DNA from: an uncultured Oscillospiraceae bacterium
GTDB lineage: Bacteria > Bacillota > Clostridia > Oscillospirales > Acutalibacteraceae
Direction: 5' to 3'
DNA length: 7,137 nucleotides
Assembly (NCBI GenBank): GCA_905198295.1
Contig: CAJKBW010000120.1
Coordinates: forward strand, 1 to 7,137
In this document: in pieces, positions 5,217 to 7,137 of the stretch
Position numbering within the stretch: position 1 is the first letter of the stretch
Layout: each line of letters starts with the position of its first letter
The notes under the pieces: generated by a model
The model's input: only the letters and a program-made list of their open reading frames with translations
Told to the model about the DNA's origin: nothing
The model's database searches: none
Made by a program: the position numbers and the translations under genes

Positions 5217-6481
5217 GCGTCCCATCCCCCTTTCATATCCCGTGCCGTCACCCCGGAGGGCGCATACAGCCGCTGCCTGGGCGGCGGCTGACGCCACGGA
5301 CGGATTTCGTGCTCCAGCCCGTAGCGCAGCGCATCCAGACAGTGGTTGAAAGCGTCGATCGGCTGGTTGGTGTATGCGCCGGTAGCGGGGTCCTTCTTCC
5401 AGGTGTAATTTTCCAGCTCCCGGATGGTGCCCGCGCAGCGTTCGTCCACGAGGATTTCCTGCTGGTTGAGCCATTGAATGCCGTGCAGAAGGCTGTCCGC
5501 GCCCTTGCGCGAGCTGCGGATGCGCGGGACGCCGCGCATGCGGATCTCCTCGATGCTTTTCGGCTCGGCGCCGTCGGCGGTAATGATCTCCTTGGCCAGG
5601 CCCAGCGCCTTGATGGCCTCGGCAATCTTGTCGTTGAGCAGGTGCTCGCCGATGTATTCGCCGAGAATGTACACGCGGTGCCGGAACCCGTCGTACCGCC
5701 CCCAGACCAGCGCGGAAGGATCGTTCACATAGCCGAAATCCAGCCCGCAGAAAAAGCGCGCGCCGGCGTATTCCTCGGGCGCGATCCGCCGTTTGGTCAC
5801 GCAGGGGTACACCAGCTTGTCCAGCGTGGCGAACTCCCCCAGCGCGTATATGCGGTAATAGGCGGGATTGCGCTTTTGCAGCGCCTCCAGCTCCTGCCGG
5901 TAGGCGTCGGTGAGAAAGCGGTTGTCGCGGTAGGTGGTGCGCACAATGCGCGCGCCCGGCGGCGGCTGCTCGAAAAAATAGCGGTACACCCAGTTGGCCC
6001 TGGAAACCGGGTTGAACATCAGGTAAATCTGCGGGTCGTCCTGCGCGGGGCGAAGGCGGAGGTTGAGCTGTAAAAAATCCTCTTCGCTCAGCTCGGTCGC
6101 CTCTTCGATAACGATGTCGGTGATGCCGGTGATGGATTTGATTTTTTCGGGGTCGTCCAGCCCTTTGAAAATGAAGTGCGAGCCGTTGGCAAGGGAGATC
6201 TGAAAATCGCTGCGGTTGACTTTGGCCATATCCAAAAGGCCGCCGGCGGACAGTAAGTCGAGAAACAGCTGAAAAACGGAATGCCGGAGGGTAGCGCCAA
6301 CCTTGCGGATCACCAGCACCTTGCGCGGATGGTTGAGGGCTTTCAGAAGCACCTTCTGACACGCGCCGTAGGATTTGCCGGAGCCCGCCCCGCCGTAGTA
6401 GACCTCGAGGCGATGGGAATAGTCGTCGATCCGGTCGTAAACCCAGTCGTTGAAGGCGCCGGGGTTGAGGGCTTTAGCCAT
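5213..6481 (-). CDS. terL: Terminase large subunit (PBSX-type, ATPase and nuclease)
   Basis: The product is 422 residues. It is the motor that packages DNA into the prohead and cuts the concatemer. Visible motifs: Walker A GGAGSGKS at 30-37; Walker B plus catalytic glutamate DIVIEEATEL at 122-131; a coupling-type motif LMFNP at 154-158; then an RNase H-like nuclease domain with GLDFGYVNDPSA (Asp248), ADGAEPKSIEE (Asp303) and DAFNHCLDALRY (Asp376 and Asp383). The metal-binding acidic residues are therefore all in place, so the enzyme looks intact. Length and motif spelling fit the PBSX/Terminase_3 group, about 400-430 residues. The start overlaps the terS stop by 8 bases (ATGGCTAA), indicating coupled translation. 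It partners with TerS and docks on the portal, which is encoded unusually far away. Confidence 0.96.
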   Translation of the reverse strand: MAKALNPGAFNDWVYDRIDDYSHRLEVYYGGAGSGKSYGACQKVLLKALNHPRKVLVIRKVGATLRHSVFQLFLDLLSAGGLLDMAKVNRSDFQISLANGSHFIFKGLDDPEKIKSITGITDIVIEEATELSEEDFLQLNLRLRPAQDDPQIYLMFNPVSRANWVYRYFFEQPPPGARIVRTTYRDNRFLTDAYRQELEALQKRNPAYYRIYALGEFATLDKLVYPCVTKRRIAPEEYAGARFFCGLDFGYVNDPSALVWGRYDGFRHRVYILGEYIGEHLLNDKIAEAIKALGLAKEIITADGAEPKSIEEIRMRGVPRIRSSRKGADSLLHGIQWLNQQEILVDERCAGTIRELENYTWKKDPATGAYTNQPIDAFNHCLDALRYGLEHEIRPWRQPPPRQRLYAPSGVTARDMKGGWDA

Positions 6482-6833
6482 CCTTGAACCACGCGCTTTC
6501 CATCAGCGTCACCTCCTGCCGCTCGATAAAGCCGCCCGCCGCCCTGGCGCGCAGCTCGGACGCCTTCAGGCGGTCCTTCAGGTCCTTTGTCTCGTCGCGG
6601 ATGATCCCCGTCCAAAAGGCGTTGATCTCGGCCATATCGGCAATCCGCGGCGATTCCAGCACCGCGTCGCGGTCGATGACGAAGGCCCTGAGCTTTTTCA
6701 GGTTTTCATACCCGATGTTCCCGAAGGAATGGTCGCTTTTGGCCTGGTACCCCGCCAGCCTTGCCGCCTCGGCGGCGGTGTGCCCCTGCTTGTAGTAATC
6801 GATCCACGCCTGCTGCTTGGCCGTCAGCTTCAT
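6474..6833 (-). CDS. terS: Terminase small subunit
   Basis: The product is 119 residues. It is the DNA-recognition subunit that selects the packaging site and stimulates TerL. The N-terminal pattern LTAKQQAWIDYYKQGHTAAEAARLAGY is typical of the Terminase_2 family, with a helix-turn-helix at about 18-40; the rest is helical and charged, suited to oligomerisation, ending near the TerL-binding tail. I chose ATG at 6833 because GGAGG lies 8 nt upstream; an in-frame TTG at 6857 would add eight residues but has no good site. The ribosome site sits in the loop of a short possible stem, CATAC/GTATG on the minus strand (6854-6850 with 6839-6835). First gene of the cluster, it overlaps terL by 8 bases. 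Confidence 0.9.
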   Translation of the reverse strand: MKLTAKQQAWIDYYKQGHTAAEAARLAGYQAKSDHSFGNIGYENLKKLRAFVIDRDAVLESPRIADMAEINAFWTGIIRDETKDLKDRLKASELRARAAGGFIERQEVTLMESAWFKDG

Positions 6834-6920
6834 ACATACCACCTCCGTTGTATGCAAACCCCGTTGTCAGGTAAGCAAAATAATCCTCCATAACCCACCC
6901 GCCGGACTCGCTGTGCCGGC

Positions 6921-6951
6921 ACAAAGAAAACCCGCGGCGGTTTGGCCGCGG
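6921..6951 (-). terminator. Terminator-like hairpin upstream of terS
   Basis: On the minus strand CCGCGGC (6951-6945) and GCCGCGG (6938-6932) form a 7-bp GC stem around a 6-nt loop, followed directly by GTTTTCTTTGT (6931-6921). This is the only hairpin in the window with a reasonable T-rich tail. It either ends transcription of an upstream gene beyond the right edge or, if the promoter lies further upstream at about 7040-7068, acts as an attenuator in the terS leader. Confidence 0.55.
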
Positions 6952-6976
6952 AATAGGCAAAGAAAAAAGTTTTGCG

Positions 6977-7003
6977 GAAAATAGGGGAATTTACCCTGTT
7001 TTC
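6977..7003. promoter_or_regulatory. AT-rich dyad, unit 1 (possible operator)
   Basis: GAAAATAGGG (6977-6986) and CCCTGTTTTC (6994-7003) form a 10-7-10 dyad with nine of ten positions complementary. It stands out from the GC-rich surroundings and is repeated 51 bases further on with the same geometry. The spacing and symmetry suit a dimeric regulator, but I cannot name one. Confidence 0.6.
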
Positions 7004-7027
7004 TCTCTGTAAGACGCAAACCCGCGT

Positions 7028-7054
7028 AAAAATAGGTCAATTATCCCTATTTTC
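7028..7054. promoter_or_regulatory. AT-rich dyad, unit 2 (possible operator)
   Basis: The arms are 7028-7037 (AAAAATAGGT) and 7045-7054 (CCCTATTTTC), with eight inner bases complementary, AAAATAGG with CCTATTTT. The offset from unit 1 is 51 bases, close to five helical turns. The similarity extends beyond the dyad into CTC-rich sequence ending GTAAGAC in unit 1 and GTGAAGAC in unit 2, so this is a tandem repeat of about 38 bases rather than two isolated palindromes. Confidence 0.6.
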
Positions 7055-7068
7055 TCCGTGAAGACCAA
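7040..7068 (-). promoter_or_regulatory. Weak candidate promoter for the terminase-capsid operon
   Basis: On the minus strand GATAAT (7045-7040) matches five of six bases of the -10 consensus. TTGGTC (7068-7063) is a poor -35 at 17-nt spacing. The -10 lies within dyad unit 2, so a protein bound there would block it. The weak -35 makes this tentative; it would give a leader of roughly 200 nt before terS that contains the hairpin at 6921-6951. Confidence 0.25.
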
Positions 7069-7083
7069 AGACAACCTTTTGCG

Positions 7084-7137
7084 CAAGTATGCGGCGCAGC
7101 CATGTTCAGCACGATACTGCACGGGTGCCGCGCCGCA
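7084..7137. repeat. 54-bp repeat R1, right copy
   Basis: This matches 143-196 at 51 of 54 bases in the same orientation and reaches the window edge exactly at the end of the GCGCCGCA arm. The bases just upstream (AAGTATG at 7085-7091) also resemble the AAGTATG at 76-82 near the left hairpin, so the two flanks may be rearranged versions of one larger element. Confidence 0.85.

Noticed and set aside
4913..6073. Plus-strand open frame (386 codons) opposite terL and the membrane-protein gene
   Set aside because: The terL motifs on the other strand are intact and the plus-strand product shows no recognisable family; shadow frame.
6706..6893. Small minus-strand frame beginning MEDYFAYLTTGF upstream of and overlapping terS
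   Set aside because: It has a GGAGG nearby but runs out of frame through terS and has no recognisable product. A leader peptide cannot be excluded but is not supported.

Overview
The window is the packaging and capsid part of a tailed-phage (Caudoviricetes) structural operon, either a prophage or a free phage. Six genes all lie on the minus strand, so transcription runs right to left: terminase small subunit, terminase large subunit, a small membrane-anchored protein, a scaffold-like protein, the major capsid protein and the portal protein. The DNA is visibly GC-rich, the Shine-Dalgarno sequences are strong (GGAGG/AGGAGG), and the large terminase looks PBSX-type. This suggests a phage of a GC-rich Gram-positive host, most likely Clostridia of the Oscillospiraceae kind. 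The host assignment is inference.

Layout from right to left. Positions 7137-6834 are non-coding control DNA: the edge copy of a 54-bp repeat, two tandem AT-rich dyads, a terminator-like hairpin with a T-rich tail, then the terS ribosome binding site. terS, terL and the membrane-protein gene (6833-4932) overlap by 8 and 4 bases and look translationally coupled. Positions 4931-4582 are a non-coding array of hairpins. Scaffold and capsid genes (4581-2799) form a tight pair 16 bases apart. Positions 2798-2390 are a second hairpin array that shares two near-identical blocks with the first. The portal gene (2389-530) follows. Positions 529-1 are again non-coding, with many hairpins and the second copy of the 54-bp repeat.

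The proteins make a coherent head module. TerS and TerL recognise, cut and pump DNA; the portal is the channel they dock on; the scaffold guides capsid assembly. The portal sits after the capsid gene rather than between terL and scaffold, where it usually lies. No prohead protease is present.

The least expected feature is the DNA between the genes. Phage structural operons are normally compact. Here three gene blocks (portal; scaffold plus capsid; terminase plus membrane protein) are separated and flanked by 280 to 530 bases of repeated, hairpin-rich non-coding sequence. This could reflect cassette shuffling by recombination, mRNA processing or termination between blocks, or insertion of dispersed non-autonomous repeats. 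The sequence alone does not decide between them.
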